A stretch of 64,000 nt of DNA from the NCBI RefSeq assembly GCF_000717875.1, contig NZ_JOCT01000001.1, forward strand, positions 496,001 through 560,000, given 5' to 3'. Source of the DNA: Streptomyces sp. NRRL S-455 (GTDB lineage: Bacteria; Actinomycetota; Actinomycetes; Streptomycetales; Streptomycetaceae). Shown piece by piece: positions 42,635 to 52,937 of the stretch (position 1 is its first letter; the number at the start of each line of letters is the position of its first letter). The notes under the pieces are model-generated. The model saw only the letters and a list, made by a program, of their open reading frames with translations. It was not told where the DNA came from and did no database searches. Position numbers and translations under genes: made by a program.

Positions 42635-43029
42635 AGCGCACCCCGCGAAGATTCCACGCCCCGTCGCCGAATTCCCGGCGGCGGGGCAGACCTTTTGCTC
42701 GCTCGTACGAGCATCCAATAGCTCGTACGAGCCAGAAACGGCCTCTGGTCCAACCGAACTAGCCCCATTCGGCCACCACGAACCACCCGAAGTGACAGTC
42801 CAGTTGGGGTGAACCGTCCGCGCGGGTGACGCGTCATGAACCTATGAGAAGCGGTGCTGCGAAATCCCTGCGGATAGACGCCCGTGGGGCAACACTGGGT
42901 TCCGACGACTTCAACGGGGGGGCGGCCATGAACGACACTTCTAGCCGCGGAACAAAGACCACAGCGGACTCAGCCGACTCGGTCGGTTCGGTCATCTCAT
43001 CCATCACGCCAGAGCGAAAGATCCCACCC
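42635..43029. other. 395-bp region before the DUF5999 gene
   Basis: It contains the two palindromes listed separately at 42701-42732 and a reading frame open from 42844 into the DUF5999 gene. Within it ATG 42928 has GGGGGGG eight bases upstream, so a longer N-terminus (MNDTSSRGTKTTADSADSVG onward) is possible. No clear -10/-35 pair is seen. Confidence 0.5.
42701..42732. promoter_or_regulatory. Two tandem copies of the palindrome GCTCGTACGAGC
   Basis: Identical perfect 12-bp palindromes at 42701-42712 and 42721-42732 are 20 bp centre to centre, i.e. two helical turns on the same face. This is the classic arrangement for cooperative dimers. The owner is unknown, and no regulator gene adjoins; the sites lie ~200-330 bases upstream of the DUF5999 gene and just past the stop at 42634. 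Confidence 0.6.
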
Positions 43030-43236
43030 ATGTGCCAGCACCAGACACCGTGCCCCTCCGCAGACTCCGCCGACCGGGAGTCCGCCCGCCTCGTGGCGCA
43101 CCACCCGGAGCAGGGGTGGAGCCTGCTGTGCAACGGCGTGGTGCTCTTCGAGGACACCGGTGAGCTGCTGCCGGACGGCCGGGTCATCGCCCCTCACCGT
43201 CCGCTGGCAAGTGGCCAGGTGATGACGGCGGCCTGA
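43030..43236 (+). CDS. DUF5999 small protein
   Basis: This 68-residue cytoplasmic protein begins MCQHQTPCPSADSADRESAR and continues VAHHPEQGWSLLCNGVVLFE and GRVIAPHRPLASGQVMTAA. It is one of the best conserved small proteins of Streptomyces; Cys and His residues (MCQHQ..C, HH, C) could bind metal. Function is unknown. A start at 42928 with a far better ribosome site would add 34 Ser/Thr/Asp-rich residues, but conservation as I remember it begins at MCQHQ. Confidence 0.78.
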   Translation: MCQHQTPCPSADSADRESARLVAHHPEQGWSLLCNGVVLFEDTGELLPDGRVIAPHRPLASGQVMTAA

Positions 43237-43408
43237 GAGCCGCGGGGCGGAGTGAGGTCCGCCCGCAGACACAGAGGGGCCGGCCACGGGACATCCGCGA
43301 ACCGGCCCCGACGCATGTCAGGGCGTCGTCACTGCCTGTCACCCCTCGCGACGTGCCGTTTCATGGCTCGCACTCCTTCCCCCCGATGCCCGGTTTCCGG
43401 AAGACTCC

Positions 43409-43419
43409 TGGAAGTTTCG
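43409..43419. promoter_or_regulatory. Degenerate xylanase-type box upstream of the LacI gene
   Basis: TGGAAGTTTCG matches the CGAAAnTTTCG box found at 49023 in 9 of 11 positions and lies 29 bases before the LacI-family start codon. It suggests autoregulation. Confidence 0.35.
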
Positions 43420-43447
43420 CGGTCATGCGCCGACGGAGGTGGGGCAA

Positions 43448-44482
43448 GTGGCAGGACGTGAGACCGACGCCGGGGGCAAGGTCACGATCACGGAGATCGC
43501 CCGGCAGGCCGGTGTGTCCGTACCGACCGTGTCCCGGGTCGTCAACGGCCGGTCCGACGTGTCGCCGCAGACCCGGGCCCGCGTCGAGGACCTGCTGCGC
43601 CGGCACGGCTACCGCAAGCGCCCTGCCGCCCCGGGCACCCGTGCCGCCCTGCTCGACCTGGTCTTCAACGACCTCGACAGCCCCTGGGCCGTGGAGATCA
43701 TCCGTGGGGTCGAGGAGGTCGCACACGCCGCCGGGGTCGGCACGGTGGTGTCGGCGATCCACGGGCGTTCGGGCGACGCCCGCGAGTGGATGCGCAACCT
43801 GCGATCCCGTGCCTCCGACGGTGTCATCCTCGTCACCTCCGCTCTGGAACCCACGCTGCACGAGGAGTTGCGGATTCTCGGCGTGCCCCTGGTCGTCGTC
43901 GACCCGGCGGGCTCACCCACCCTCGACGCACCCACCATCGGAGCCGCGAACTGGTCGGGCGGCATGGCGGCCACCGAGCACCTGCTCTCGCTGGGCCACC
44001 GCCGGATCGGCCTGATCGCGGGTCCGCCACGGCTGTTGTGCTCGCGGGCCCGGCTGGACGGTTACCGCGCGGCCCTGGAAGGCGCCGGCGTCGCGATGGA
44101 CGACTCCCTCGTCGTGCCCGGCGACTTCCGCCCCGAGTCCGGCTTCACCGCCTGCGGCGCCCTCCTCGACCTGCCCGAGCCGCCGACCGCCGTGTTCGCG
44201 GCCAGCGACCAGATGGCTCTCGGCGCGATCGAGGCACTGCGCCGGCGCGGTCTGCGGGTGCCGCAGGACATGAGCGTGGTCGGTTTCGACGACCTTCCGG
44301 AAGTCCGCTGGTCGGCACCGCCACTGACCACGATCCGCCAGCCCCTGGCCGACATGGGCAAGCTCGCTGTCCGTACGGTGCTCCGCCTGGCCCACGACGA
44401 ACGACCGGATTCCCCTCGAGTGGAACTGGGAACGGACCTGGTGGTAAGGGCGAGCACGGCCCCTCCGCCGACGGCCGGCTGA
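43448..44482 (+). CDS. LacI-family regulator of the xylan locus
   Basis: This 344-residue protein has HTH VTITEIARQAGVSVPTVSRV at residues ~12-31, the hinge helix, and a full sugar-binding domain (TAVFAASDQMALGAIEALRR; FDDLPEVRWSAPPLTTIRQP). GGAGGTGGGG three bases before the GTG at 43448 decides the start. It converges on the xylanase operon and probably represses it in the absence of xylo-oligosaccharides, acting at CGAAAnTTTCG boxes; this resembles BxlR-type regulation in other Streptomyces. Confidence 0.85.
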   Translation: MAGRETDAGGKVTITEIARQAGVSVPTVSRVVNGRSDVSPQTRARVEDLLRRHGYRKRPAAPGTRAALLDLVFNDLDSPWAVEIIRGVEEVAHAAGVGTVVSAIHGRSGDAREWMRNLRSRASDGVILVTSALEPTLHEELRILGVPLVVVDPAGSPTLDAPTIGAANWSGGMAATEHLLSLGHRRIGLIAGPPRLLCSRARLDGYRAALEGAGVAMDDSLVVPGDFRPESGFTACGALLDLPEPPTAVFAASDQMALGAIEALRRRGLRVPQDMSVVGFDDLPEVRWSAPPLTTIRQPLADMGKLAVRTVLRLAHDERPDSPRVELGTDLVVRASTAPPPTAG

Positions 44483-44755
44483 CGGCCCGACGGCGCCCGG
44501 CCGGCCCCTCACCGACCTGCCCGCCCGACCTCTGCGCCGCGTCCGGCCGCCCCCGTCGCGGCCCTCGGCGTCGGCTCTGACGACGCCCACCGACGCGATC
44601 TCGTCGGAGACACCCGATGGCGCCCGCCTGGGCCGCCCCGCGCTACTCACCGCCGAACCGCGCACCCCTCACCGACCGAGCTCCCCCGACTCGACGTCAC
44701 CGGACGTCGCCCGGCTCCGGGCGGCACAGGGCCGGCGGGGCGCCACCCGCCCCCG
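44483..44755. other. 273-bp convergent intergenic region
   Basis: A hairpin CGCCCGG-CT-CCGGGCG at 44708-44723 could terminate the xylanase operon and the LacI gene. Otherwise I see no gene-like composition or repeat here. Confidence 0.4.
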
Positions 44756-45877
<1,122 letters not shown>

Positions 45878-46717
45878 TCAGCCCTTCGTGGCGCCCGCGG
45901 TGAGGCCGCCGACGAGCTGACGCTCGGCGACCGAGTAGAAGGCGAGTGCGGGGACCATGGCCAGCACCAGATAGGCGAAGACCTTGGCGTACTCGGCGGA
46001 GTACTGCCCCTGGAACTGCTGGACGCCGATCGGCAGGGTCCACCACTGCGCGTCGGTGAACACCAGCAGCGGAAGGAAGAAGTTGTTCCAGCTGGTGACG
46101 ACGGCCAGCACGGAGACGGTGCCGAGCGCGGGCCGCGCCATGGGCAGTAGCACCCGCCAGAAGAAGCCGAAGGGCGTGCATCCGTCGAGCGTGGCCGCCT
46201 CCTCCAGCTCACCGGGGATCTGCCGGAAGAAACCACGCAGGATGATGATGGTCATCGGCAGCCCGAAGGCAGCCTGCGGAAGAATCACGCCGAGGGGGTT
46301 GTCCAGCAGGTCCAGGGAGCGCAACAGAAGGAACAGCGGCAGGGCGGCCACCGCGAAGGGGAACATCAGCCCCATCGTGAACAGCGTGAACAGCATCTCC
46401 CGGCCCCGGAAGGCGAACCGGGCGAAGGAGAAGGCCGACAGCGCGGAGACCGCGACGACCAGAACGGTCGTGCCGACCGCGATCAGCGTGCTGTTGCCGA
46501 TCAGCCGCCAGAAGTCCCCCGAGCCGAGGATGCCGGTGTAGTTGGAGGTCACCCACGACTCGGGCAGCCCGACCGGGTTGCGGGAGAGCTCGTCGGTGGT
46601 CTTGAAGCCGGAGAGCGCGGCGTAGATCAGGGGGACGGCCATGACCGCCCCGACGACGATCAGGACGAAGTGCAGCGGAAGGTTCCGCCCCTTACGTACC
46701 TTCTGACTGGCGGTCAC
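45878..46717 (-). CDS. Carbohydrate ABC transporter permease (MalG type)
   Basis: This 279-residue inner-membrane protein has six membrane spans and the EAA loop EEAATLDGCTPFGFFWRVLL, the ATPase contact site. Its start overlaps the stop of the upstream permease (ATGA, 46714-46717). It probably imports xylo-oligosaccharides with the neighbouring subunits. The operon encodes no ATPase; in Streptomyces such importers share the multitask ATPase MsiK. Confidence 0.9.
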   Translation of the reverse strand: MTASQKVRKGRNLPLHFVLIVVGAVMAVPLIYAALSGFKTTDELSRNPVGLPESWVTSNYTGILGSGDFWRLIGNSTLIAVGTTVLVVAVSALSAFSFARFAFRGREMLFTLFTMGLMFPFAVAALPLFLLLRSLDLLDNPLGVILPQAAFGLPMTIIILRGFFRQIPGELEEAATLDGCTPFGFFWRVLLPMARPALGTVSVLAVVTSWNNFFLPLLVFTDAQWWTLPIGVQQFQGQYSAEYAKVFAYLVLAMVPALAFYSVAERQLVGGLTAGATKG

Positions 46718-47712
46718 TTACCGTCACCCCGCATGGTCGTGGTGGCCCCTTCCAGGTCGCGCCGGAGCACGAACCGCTGGTAGGCGAGGGCGAAGACGAG
46801 GCTGATGCCGAACATGACCACGCTGATCGCGCTGGCGTAGCCGACCTGGTAGCGCTTGAAGCCGTACTGGAACATGGTCACGGCCATGGTCTCGGAGTGG
46901 TGGTCCGGGCCGCCCGCGGTGGTCACCCACACCAGGTCGAAGAGCTGGATGGCCCCGATGACCGACAGGAAGACGCTGATCCGCAGGGTGGGCGCGAGCA
47001 GCGGCAGCGTCACGTTCCGGAAGCGCTGCCAGGGACCGGCCCCGTCGATGAGCGCCGCCTCCGTCAGCTCCCTGGGCACCGCCTGGAGCCCGGCCAGGTA
47101 CAGCATCATGTGGAAGCCGAAGTACTTCCAGGTCATGACCAGGAACAGGGTCGCCATGACGGTGGACGGATCGGCGAACCACTCCCCGCCGAGCCCCTCG
47201 AGCCCGACCTTGCCGAGGATCTGGTCGGCGAAGCCGTCGTCCGGGGCGAAAATCATGCCGAACAGGATTCCGGTGATGGCCTCGGACAGGACGTACGGGG
47301 CGAAGAACAGCATCCGGTAGACCGCCCTGCCACGCATCCGCTGGTTGAGCAGAACGGCCATGGCCAGTGCGAACGGCAACTGGATCGCGACCGACAGCAC
47401 CACCAGCACCAGACAGCGCCACAGGTCGCCCAGGAAGATCTCGTCCTGGAAGAGCCGGGTGAAGTTCTCGCCGCCGACGTAGTCGGAGGGCATTCCGAAG
47501 CCGCCCCAGCGGAAGAAAGCGGCGTACAGGGCGAACAGCATCGGCAGCAGGACGAGCCCCATGAACAGCACCAGGGCGGGGAGCTGGAAGCCGACCGCCG
47601 TCAGCCAGTTGAGCGCGCGGCGCCGGGCGCGGCCCGTGGCCCGGTCCTCGGCCGGAGGCGGCAGGACGGCGCCGGGGCCGGTCCGTTTGTCCGGCAGGAA
47701 CGTGGAGGTCAT
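46714..47712 (-). CDS. Carbohydrate ABC transporter permease (MalF type)
   Basis: This 332-residue permease has a Pro-rich N-terminal tail, six spans, and the EAA loop TEAALIDGAGPWQRFRNVTL. It follows the binding-protein gene by six bases and is coupled to the next permease by ATGA. Confidence 0.9.
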   Translation of the reverse strand: MTSTFLPDKRTGPGAVLPPPAEDRATGRARRRALNWLTAVGFQLPALVLFMGLVLLPMLFALYAAFFRWGGFGMPSDYVGGENFTRLFQDEIFLGDLWRCLVLVVLSVAIQLPFALAMAVLLNQRMRGRAVYRMLFFAPYVLSEAITGILFGMIFAPDDGFADQILGKVGLEGLGGEWFADPSTVMATLFLVMTWKYFGFHMMLYLAGLQAVPRELTEAALIDGAGPWQRFRNVTLPLLAPTLRISVFLSVIGAIQLFDLVWVTTAGGPDHHSETMAVTMFQYGFKRYQVGYASAISVVMFGISLVFALAYQRFVLRRDLEGATTTMRGDGK

Positions 47713-47718
47713 CGCGGG

Positions 47719-49014
47719 CTACTGCTCTTCCTTCGCGGTCCTGGTGACCGACTGGGCGACCTGCGCGGGCGACTTGGAGCCGGAGATCAGGGCGGCGACG
47801 CTGTCGTTGACCTCCTGGCCGACGGCGGGCGCGTACGCCTGGTCGAGGTAGAGCTGGAAGCCGGTGGACTTCTTCAACTGCTCCTGCACGGACTTGATGT
47901 TGGGGTCGGCGATGGCGCTCTCGGCCGCCGGGACGACGGGCAGGACGCCCGTCTTCTTGACCAGTTCCCGGTCGGTGGCCTCGGACGCGAAGAACTTCAG
48001 GAAGTCGACGGCCTCCTGCGGGGCGCCCCGGCGCAGGGCGTGCCCGCCGCCTCCGCCGAACACCTCTGTGATGGCGCCCTTGCCGCCCTCGACCGCGGGG
48101 AACGGGAAGAAGCCGAGGTCCTTGCCCAGGCCCTTGCCCGCGTCGGCCTGCACGACGGGCGCCCACTGGCCCATGAGCTCCATGGCCGCCTTGCCGTTGC
48201 CGACGGCGGCGGCCTGCCCGGTGGGGGTGGAGTACGCGGCGCCGAGGAAGCCCTTCTGGAACGGCTGGAGGGCGACCAGTTCCTCGAGGTGCTCTCCCGC
48301 CTCGACGAAGGGGGTGCCGGTGAAGTCCTTGTCCTCGTAGGCCTTCTGGAGCGCCCCGGCACCGGCGGTCCGCATCGCCAGGTAGGCCCAGTAGTACATG
48401 CCGGGCCACTTCTCCTTGCCGGCCAGGGCGAGGGGTGTGACACCGGCGGACTTCAGCTTGCGTACGGCGTCGAGGAAACCGCTCCAGGTGGTCGGGGGTG
48501 CGCTGATGCCGGCCTTCCGGAAGAGCGCCTTGTTGTACCAGAAGCCGATCATGCCGATGTCGAACGGGATGCCGTAGGCCCTGTCGTCGATCAGGTACGG
48601 CTCCCTGGCGGCCGGCAGCAGGGCGTCGCCCCACGGCTTGGTGCTGTCCGTGAGGTCCTCGACGAGTCCGGCGTCGACCTGCTGCTTCAGTACACCGCCG
48701 CCCCAGGTGTGGAAGATGTCGGGCAGCTTCCCTGAGGAGGTCAGGGCTGTCATCTTCGACTTGTAGGCGTCGTTCTCCAGCTGGACGATCTTGATCTTGA
48801 CCTTGGGGTTCTGGGCCTCGAACTTCCGGGCGAGGGCGGCCCAGACGCTCTTGGCCGGCTCGGTGGTGGAGATGTTCCACCACTCGATCGTGGTCGTCCC
48901 CGACGACCCTCCGTCCGAGTCCCCGCCGCATGCGGTCAGTGTGGTCATCCCCAGACCGGCCGCGGCGGAGGCCGCCAGGAAGCCGCGGCGGGACAGTGCC
49001 GGGTCGCCCATCAT
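47719..49014 (-). CDS. Extracellular sugar-binding lipoprotein of ABC transporter
   Basis: This 431-residue SBP_bac_1-family protein has a twin-arginine-like signal ending in a lipobox (SRRGFLAASAAAGLGMTTLT then AC). The mature protein shows TIEWWNISTTEPAKSVWAAL and FPFPAVEGGKGAITEVFGGG. GAGGAGG lies just before two adjacent ATG codons (49014, 49011). It is the first gene of the operon binding protein - permease - permease - xylanase. A role in xylo-oligosaccharide capture is inferred from the xylanase. Confidence 0.9.
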   Translation of the reverse strand: MMGDPALSRRGFLAASAAAGLGMTTLTACGGDSDGGSSGTTTIEWWNISTTEPAKSVWAALARKFEAQNPKVKIKIVQLENDAYKSKMTALTSSGKLPDIFHTWGGGVLKQQVDAGLVEDLTDSTKPWGDALLPAAREPYLIDDRAYGIPFDIGMIGFWYNKALFRKAGISAPPTTWSGFLDAVRKLKSAGVTPLALAGKEKWPGMYYWAYLAMRTAGAGALQKAYEDKDFTGTPFVEAGEHLEELVALQPFQKGFLGAAYSTPTGQAAAVGNGKAAMELMGQWAPVVQADAGKGLGKDLGFFPFPAVEGGKGAITEVFGGGGGHALRRGAPQEAVDFLKFFASEATDRELVKKTGVLPVVPAAESAIADPNIKSVQEQLKKSTGFQLYLDQAYAPAVGQEVNDSVAALISGSKSPAQVAQSVTRTAKEEQ

Positions 49015-49454
49015 GCCCTCCTCGAAAGTTTCGGATGAGATGCAGAAAGCTGCGTCGATGCCGCACCCTAGAGACAGTGGCCAAAGGGTGACAACCCCTT
49101 GTGCGTGGGATTCTCGGGTCGGTTCGAGGGCTGAGCCGGTGACGAAACATTCGAAGTGAATGGCGAACGTTACGGAGCCGATCCCCGGGCAATCACACAG
49201 GGTGTCCATCTGCGGACCGGCCCTGGGCGCCGTTCAACCACACGGACAGGTGGCTCGGCAGCCGACTCACACGGCCTCAGCTCGCGTTTCACCCCCGGGC
49301 CGCCCTCGCCGGAGGACACCCGGACCAGTCTTAACGGAAGCTTGACGCCCTCAGCCCTCTCATCTCGAGGCCACAGCATCACGCTCCGCTTACGCTGATC
49401 AGGCCGTCCACAGATGGCCGGAACCTCGTTGAGCCGTACATCGGGAGCACGTCG
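49015..49454. other. 440-bp divergent region between xylan operon and APC permease
   Basis: Its left third holds the xylan operon promoter and two operator boxes, listed separately. The right part, to 49454, shows a ribosome site GGGAG before the APC start and scattered AT-rich bases (e.g. TACGCT near 49393) but no convincing -35. Confidence 0.5.
49023..49153 (-). promoter_or_regulatory. Xylan operon promoter with CGAAAnTTTCG operator boxes
   Basis: On the minus strand TTGTCA (49094-49089), 18 bp, TAGGGT (49070-49065) form a promoter with start near 49058. The perfect box CGAAA-G-TTTCG (49023-49033) lies ~25-35 bases downstream of that start, just before the ribosome site. A second copy with one mismatch, CGAAACATTCG, is at 49143-49153. 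Boxes of this form are known upstream of xylanase genes in Streptomyces. Confidence 0.65.
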
Positions 49455-51434
49455 ATGGCCACCACCGACCATTCGCCACTGAGCGGCACCGGGCCCACCC
49501 GCCCCAGCCGCCTGCGCGCCTGGATGCTGGAGGGCCTGTCCGAGATGGGCAGGGGAAGCGGTCACACCGGGCCGCACGCCGAACCGGAGCCCCCGCACAA
49601 GGGCCAGCCCTGGTGGCGCGTGATGTGCCTGACCGGCGTCGACTACTTCTCCACCCTCGGTTACCAGCCCGGCATCGCGGCCCTCGCCGCCGGACTGCTG
49701 TCACCGATCGCGACCATCGTGCTGGTCGTCGTCACACTCGTCGGCGCGCTGCCGGTCTATCGCCGGGTCGCCGAGGAGAGCCCGCACGGCGAGGGATCCA
49801 TCGCCATGCTGGAACGGCTGCTCTCCTTCTGGCAGGGCAAGCTGTTCGTGCTGACCCTGCTGGGCTTCGCCGCCACCGACTTCCTCATCACCATCACCCT
49901 GTCGGCCGCCGACGCCTCCACCCACCTGGTCGAGAACCCGCATCTGGCGGATGCCCTGCACGACAAGCAGCTGCTGATCACCCTGGTCCTGATCGCGCTG
50001 CTGGGGGCCGTGTTCCTCAAGGGCTTCCTGGAGGCGATCGGCGTGGCGGTCGCTCTCGTGGGCGCCTACCTCGCGCTCAACGCGGTCGTGGTGGTCGCCG
50101 GTCTCTACCACATCGTCACGGCGGGTCACGTGGTCACCGACTGGTCCAGTGCCCTCACCACCCAGCACAGCAACGTCTTCCTCATGATCGGTGTCGCCCT
50201 GCTCGTCTTCCCGAAGCTGGCGCTCGGCCTGTCCGGCTTCGAGACCGGCGTGGCCGTGATGCCGCACGTCAAGGGCGACCCCGAGGACACGGAGGAACGG
50301 CCGACCGGCCGCATCCGCGACACGAAGAAACTGCTCACCACGGCCGCTCTCATCATGAGCGGCTTCCTGATCACCACCAGCTTCATCACCACTCTCCTCA
50401 TACCGGAGAAGGAGTTCGAGCCGGGCGGCGCGGCCAACGGGCGTGCACTCGCGTTTCTGGCGCACGACTACCTCGGCAACACCTTCGGCACGGTCTACGA
50501 CGTCTCGACGATCGCCATCCTGTGGTTCGCCGGCGCCTCCGCGATGGCCGGCCTGCTCAACCTGATGCCGCGCTACCTTCCCCGTTACGGCATGGCGCCG
50601 CAATGGGCCAGGGCCGTCCGCCCCATGGTCATCGTCTTCACTCTGATCGCCTTCCTGGTCACCTGGATCTTCGACGCCGATGTCAACGCGCAGGGCGGCG
50701 CGTACGCCACCGGTGTGCTGGTCCTCATCAGCTCCGCCGCGATCGCGGTGACCATCGCCGCCCGCAAGGCGGGGCAACGGAACTGGACGATCGCGTTCGC
50801 GGTCATCTCCGCGGTGTTCCTCTACACGACCGTCGCCAACGTCATCGAGCGCCCGGACGGCGTGAAGATCGGGGCCTGCTTCATCGCCGGCATCATCCTC
50901 GTCTCCCTCCTGTCGCGGTTGGCCCGCGCGTTCGAGCTCCGGGTGACCAGCGTGACGCTGGATCCCATGGCGGATCGCTTCGTCCGGGACATGGCCAGCC
51001 GCCGGATGCGGTTCATCGCCAACGAGCCCGACCGGCGCGACATCACGGAGTACCGGGACAAGATCGAGCAGATCCGGCAGGACAACGACGTGCCAGGACA
51101 GGAGGACTTCGTATTCGTCGAGGTCACGGTTACCGACCCGTCCGAGTTCGAGTCGGGCCTGACCGTACGCGGCGAAGTGCTCCACAACCGCTATCGCGTT
51201 CTGACCCTGGAGTCCTCCTCCATTCCCAACGCCCTGGCCGCGCTCCTGCTCCACGTCCGCGACACGACCGGCCGCACCCCGCACATCTACTTCGAGTGGA
51301 CGGAAGGGGGCCCCTTCGCCAACCTCCTGCGCTTCTTCCTGTTCGGCCAGGGCGAGGTCGCCCCCGTCACGCGGGAAGTCCTGCGCGAGGCGGAACCGGA
51401 GCGGCGGCGAAGGCCGAGGGTGCACGTCGGCTGA
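49455..51434 (+). CDS. APC-superfamily permease with long C-terminal cytoplasmic domain
   Basis: In this 659-residue protein a ~45-residue soluble head precedes about 12 membrane segments ([20 protein letters not shown] opens the first; [20 protein letters not shown] later). About 150 soluble residues follow from [20 protein letters not shown] onward. The core resembles amino-acid/polyamine permeases and KimA-like potassium importers; the substrate is unknown. The soluble tail could be regulatory. A hairpin terminator follows. Confidence 0.82.
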   Translation: MATTDHSPLSGTGPTRPSRLRAWMLEGLSEMGRGSGHTGPHAEPEPPHKGQPWWRVMCLTGVDYFSTLGYQPGIAALAAGLLSPIATIVLVVVTLVGALPVYRRVAEESPHGEGSIAMLERLLSFWQGKLFVLTLLGFAATDFLITITLSAADASTHLVENPHLADALHDKQLLITLVLIALLGAVFLKGFLEAIGVAVALVGAYLALNAVVVVAGLYHIVTAGHVVTDWSSALTTQHSNVFLMIGVALLVFPKLALGLSGFETGVAVMPHVKGDPEDTEERPTGRIRDTKKLLTTAALIMSGFLITTSFITTLLIPEKEFEPGGAANGRALAFLAHDYLGNTFGTVYDVSTIAILWFAGASAMAGLLNLMPRYLPRYGMAPQWARAVRPMVIVFTLIAFLVTWIFDADVNAQGGAYATGVLVLISSAAIAVTIAARKAGQRNWTIAFAVISAVFLYTTVANVIERPDGVKIGACFIAGIILVSLLSRLARAFELRVTSVTLDPMADRFVRDMASRRMRFIANEPDRRDITEYRDKIEQIRQDNDVPGQEDFVFVEVTVTDPSEFESGLTVRGEVLHNRYRVLTLESSSIPNALAALLLHVRDTTGRTPHIYFEWTEGGPFANLLRFFLFGQGEVAPVTREVLREAEPERRRRPRVHVG

Positions 51435-51448
51435 GCCACCAGCCCCTG

Positions 51449-51475
51449 GCCGAACGGATCTCAAGACGGTTCGGC
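51449..51475 (+). terminator. Terminator after the APC permease
   Basis: GCCGAAC (51449-51455) and GTTCGGC (51469-51475) form a perfect 7-bp stem 14 bases after the permease stop. Confidence 0.55.
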
Positions 51476-51566
51476 TCGAGCCGGCCCTCCCCGCGACGGC
51501 CGGGCCCCCTCCAAAGGCGGCGCCCCGCATCCGCGGTTCCGCCCCTACGCCCCTATCGTGACCGGC

Positions 51567-51962
51567 ATGCAGTCCTACACGATCGGCCAGGCAGCGCGTC
51601 TGCTCGGCGTGAGTCCCGACACCGCCCGGCGCTGGGCGGACGCGGGCCGTCTCACCACCCATCGCGACGAGGCCGGCCGACGACTCGTCGACGGACGGGA
51701 CCTGGCCGCGTTCTCGGTCGAACTCGCCCGCTCCGGCCCCGCCGATGAGGACACGCCGTACACATCGGCGCGCAACGCCTTCCCCGGCATCGTCACCGCG
51801 ATCAAACTCGGCGACGTCGCCGCCCAGGTGGAGATCCAGGCCGGCCCGCACCGCCTGGTCTCCCTGCTCACCCGCGAGGCCGTCGAGGAACTGGGCCTGG
51901 AGGTCGGCGTGGAGGCGACGGCCCGGGTGAAGTCGACGAACGTGCACATCGACCGCGTCTGA
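51567..51962 (+). CDS. MerR-like HTH protein with molybdate-binding TOBE domain
   Basis: This 131-residue protein has an N-terminal excisionase/MerR-type HTH (YTIGQAARLLGVSPDTARRW) joined to a Mop/TOBE domain (ARNAFPGIVTAIKLGDVAAQ; TREAVEELGLEVGVEATARV; KSTNVHI). The combination fits a molybdate-responsive regulator for the modABC genes that follow. TATCGT ends seven bases before the ATG at 51567, implying a leaderless message. Confidence 0.88.
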   Translation: MQSYTIGQAARLLGVSPDTARRWADAGRLTTHRDEAGRRLVDGRDLAAFSVELARSGPADEDTPYTSARNAFPGIVTAIKLGDVAAQVEIQAGPHRLVSLLTREAVEELGLEVGVEATARVKSTNVHIDRV

Positions 51963-52032
51963 ACCCTCCCTCACGAACGCACATGCCACCCTTCACGCCC
52001 CCATACCCCCGCTCATGCGATGAGACAGGAGA

Positions 52033-52061
52033 CATCTGGCTCGCAGATGCGTCAGTATGAT
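52033..52061 (+). promoter_or_regulatory. modA promoter with inverted-repeat operator
   Basis: CATCTG-GCTCG-CAGATG (52033-52049) is a perfect inverted repeat occupying the -35 position and spacer of a promoter whose -10 is TATGAT (52056-52061). Repressor binding would exclude polymerase. The HTH-TOBE protein encoded immediately upstream is the natural candidate. Confidence 0.6.
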
Positions 52062-52121
52062 CGGCGTATGGGAAGGGCCTGGCGGGCTCTTCCTCCAGCA
52101 CACCGAGGGAGTGGCCCCGAG

Positions 52122-52937
52122 ATGACCCGTTCCGCGCCCCGGACACGCCGGCTCCAGCGGGCCGCCGGTGCGTCCGCCGCCGCGCTGCTGGCCCTGAGCG
52201 CCTGCTCCTCCTCCGACTCGGACACCGGGAAGGGGCCCTCGGCGTCCTCGTCACCGGAACTCTCCGGCACGGTCACGGTCTTCGCCGCCGCCTCCCTCCA
52301 GGAGAGCTTCACGACCCTGGGCAAGGAGTTCGAGAAGGCCCACCCGGGCACCAAGGTCACCTTCAACTTCGGCGGCAGCGACACCCTCGCCGCCAGCATC
52401 ACCAGCGGCGCACCGGCCGACGTCTTCGCCGCCGCCAGCACCAAGACCATGGCGCTCGTGACCGACAGCGAGGACGCGGCAAGCACGCCCGCCACCTTCG
52501 TACGCAACCGGCTGGAGATCGCCACGCTGCCCGGCAACCCGGACCGGATCACCTCCCTGCAGGACCTCACCACGTCCGGTCTGAAGGTCGTCCTGTGCGA
52601 CAAGACCGTGCCATGCGGTGCCGCCGCCCAGAAGGCCCTGGACACCAGCGGCCTGAAGCTCACCCCTGTCTCCTACGAGCAGGACGTCAAGAGCGCCCTG
52701 ACGAAGGTCGAGCTGAAGGAGGCCGACGCCGCCGTCGTCTACCGGACCGACGTCCGGGCGGCGGGTGACAAGGTGGAGGGCGTGGACTTCCCCGAGTCGG
52801 CCGAGGCCGTCAACGACTATCCGATCGCCCTGCTCAAGAACGCCCCCAATCCCGAGACGGCGAAGGCCTTCATGGCTCTGGTCACCTCGGCCGAGGGCCA
52901 GAAGGTTCTGTCCGGGGCCGGGTTCCTCAAGCCGTGA
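52122..52937 (+). CDS. modA: Molybdate-binding lipoprotein
   Basis: This 271-residue protein has a lipobox (ASAAALLALSAC) and the ModA core TVTVFAAASLQESFTTLGKE, FNFGGSDTLAASITSGAPAD, and KVELKEADAAVVYRTDVRAA. It binds molybdate or tungstate outside the membrane and passes it to ModB. GAGGGAG lies upstream of the ATG. Its stop overlaps the modB start by four bases. Confidence 0.93.
   Translation: MTRSAPRTRRLQRAAGASAAALLALSACSSSDSDTGKGPSASSSPELSGTVTVFAAASLQESFTTLGKEFEKAHPGTKVTFNFGGSDTLAASITSGAPADVFAAASTKTMALVTDSEDAASTPATFVRNRLEIATLPGNPDRITSLQDLTTSGLKVVLCDKTVPCGAAAQKALDTSGLKLTPVSYEQDVKSALTKVELKEADAAVVYRTDVRAAGDKVEGVDFPESAEAVNDYPIALLKNAPNPETAKAFMALVTSAEGQKVLSGAGFLKP

Noticed and set aside
46724..49192. 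Long minus-strand frame across the ABC permease and binding-protein genes
   Set aside because: Out of frame with clear permease and SBP proteins; its product is Arg/Gly/Pro-rich noise.
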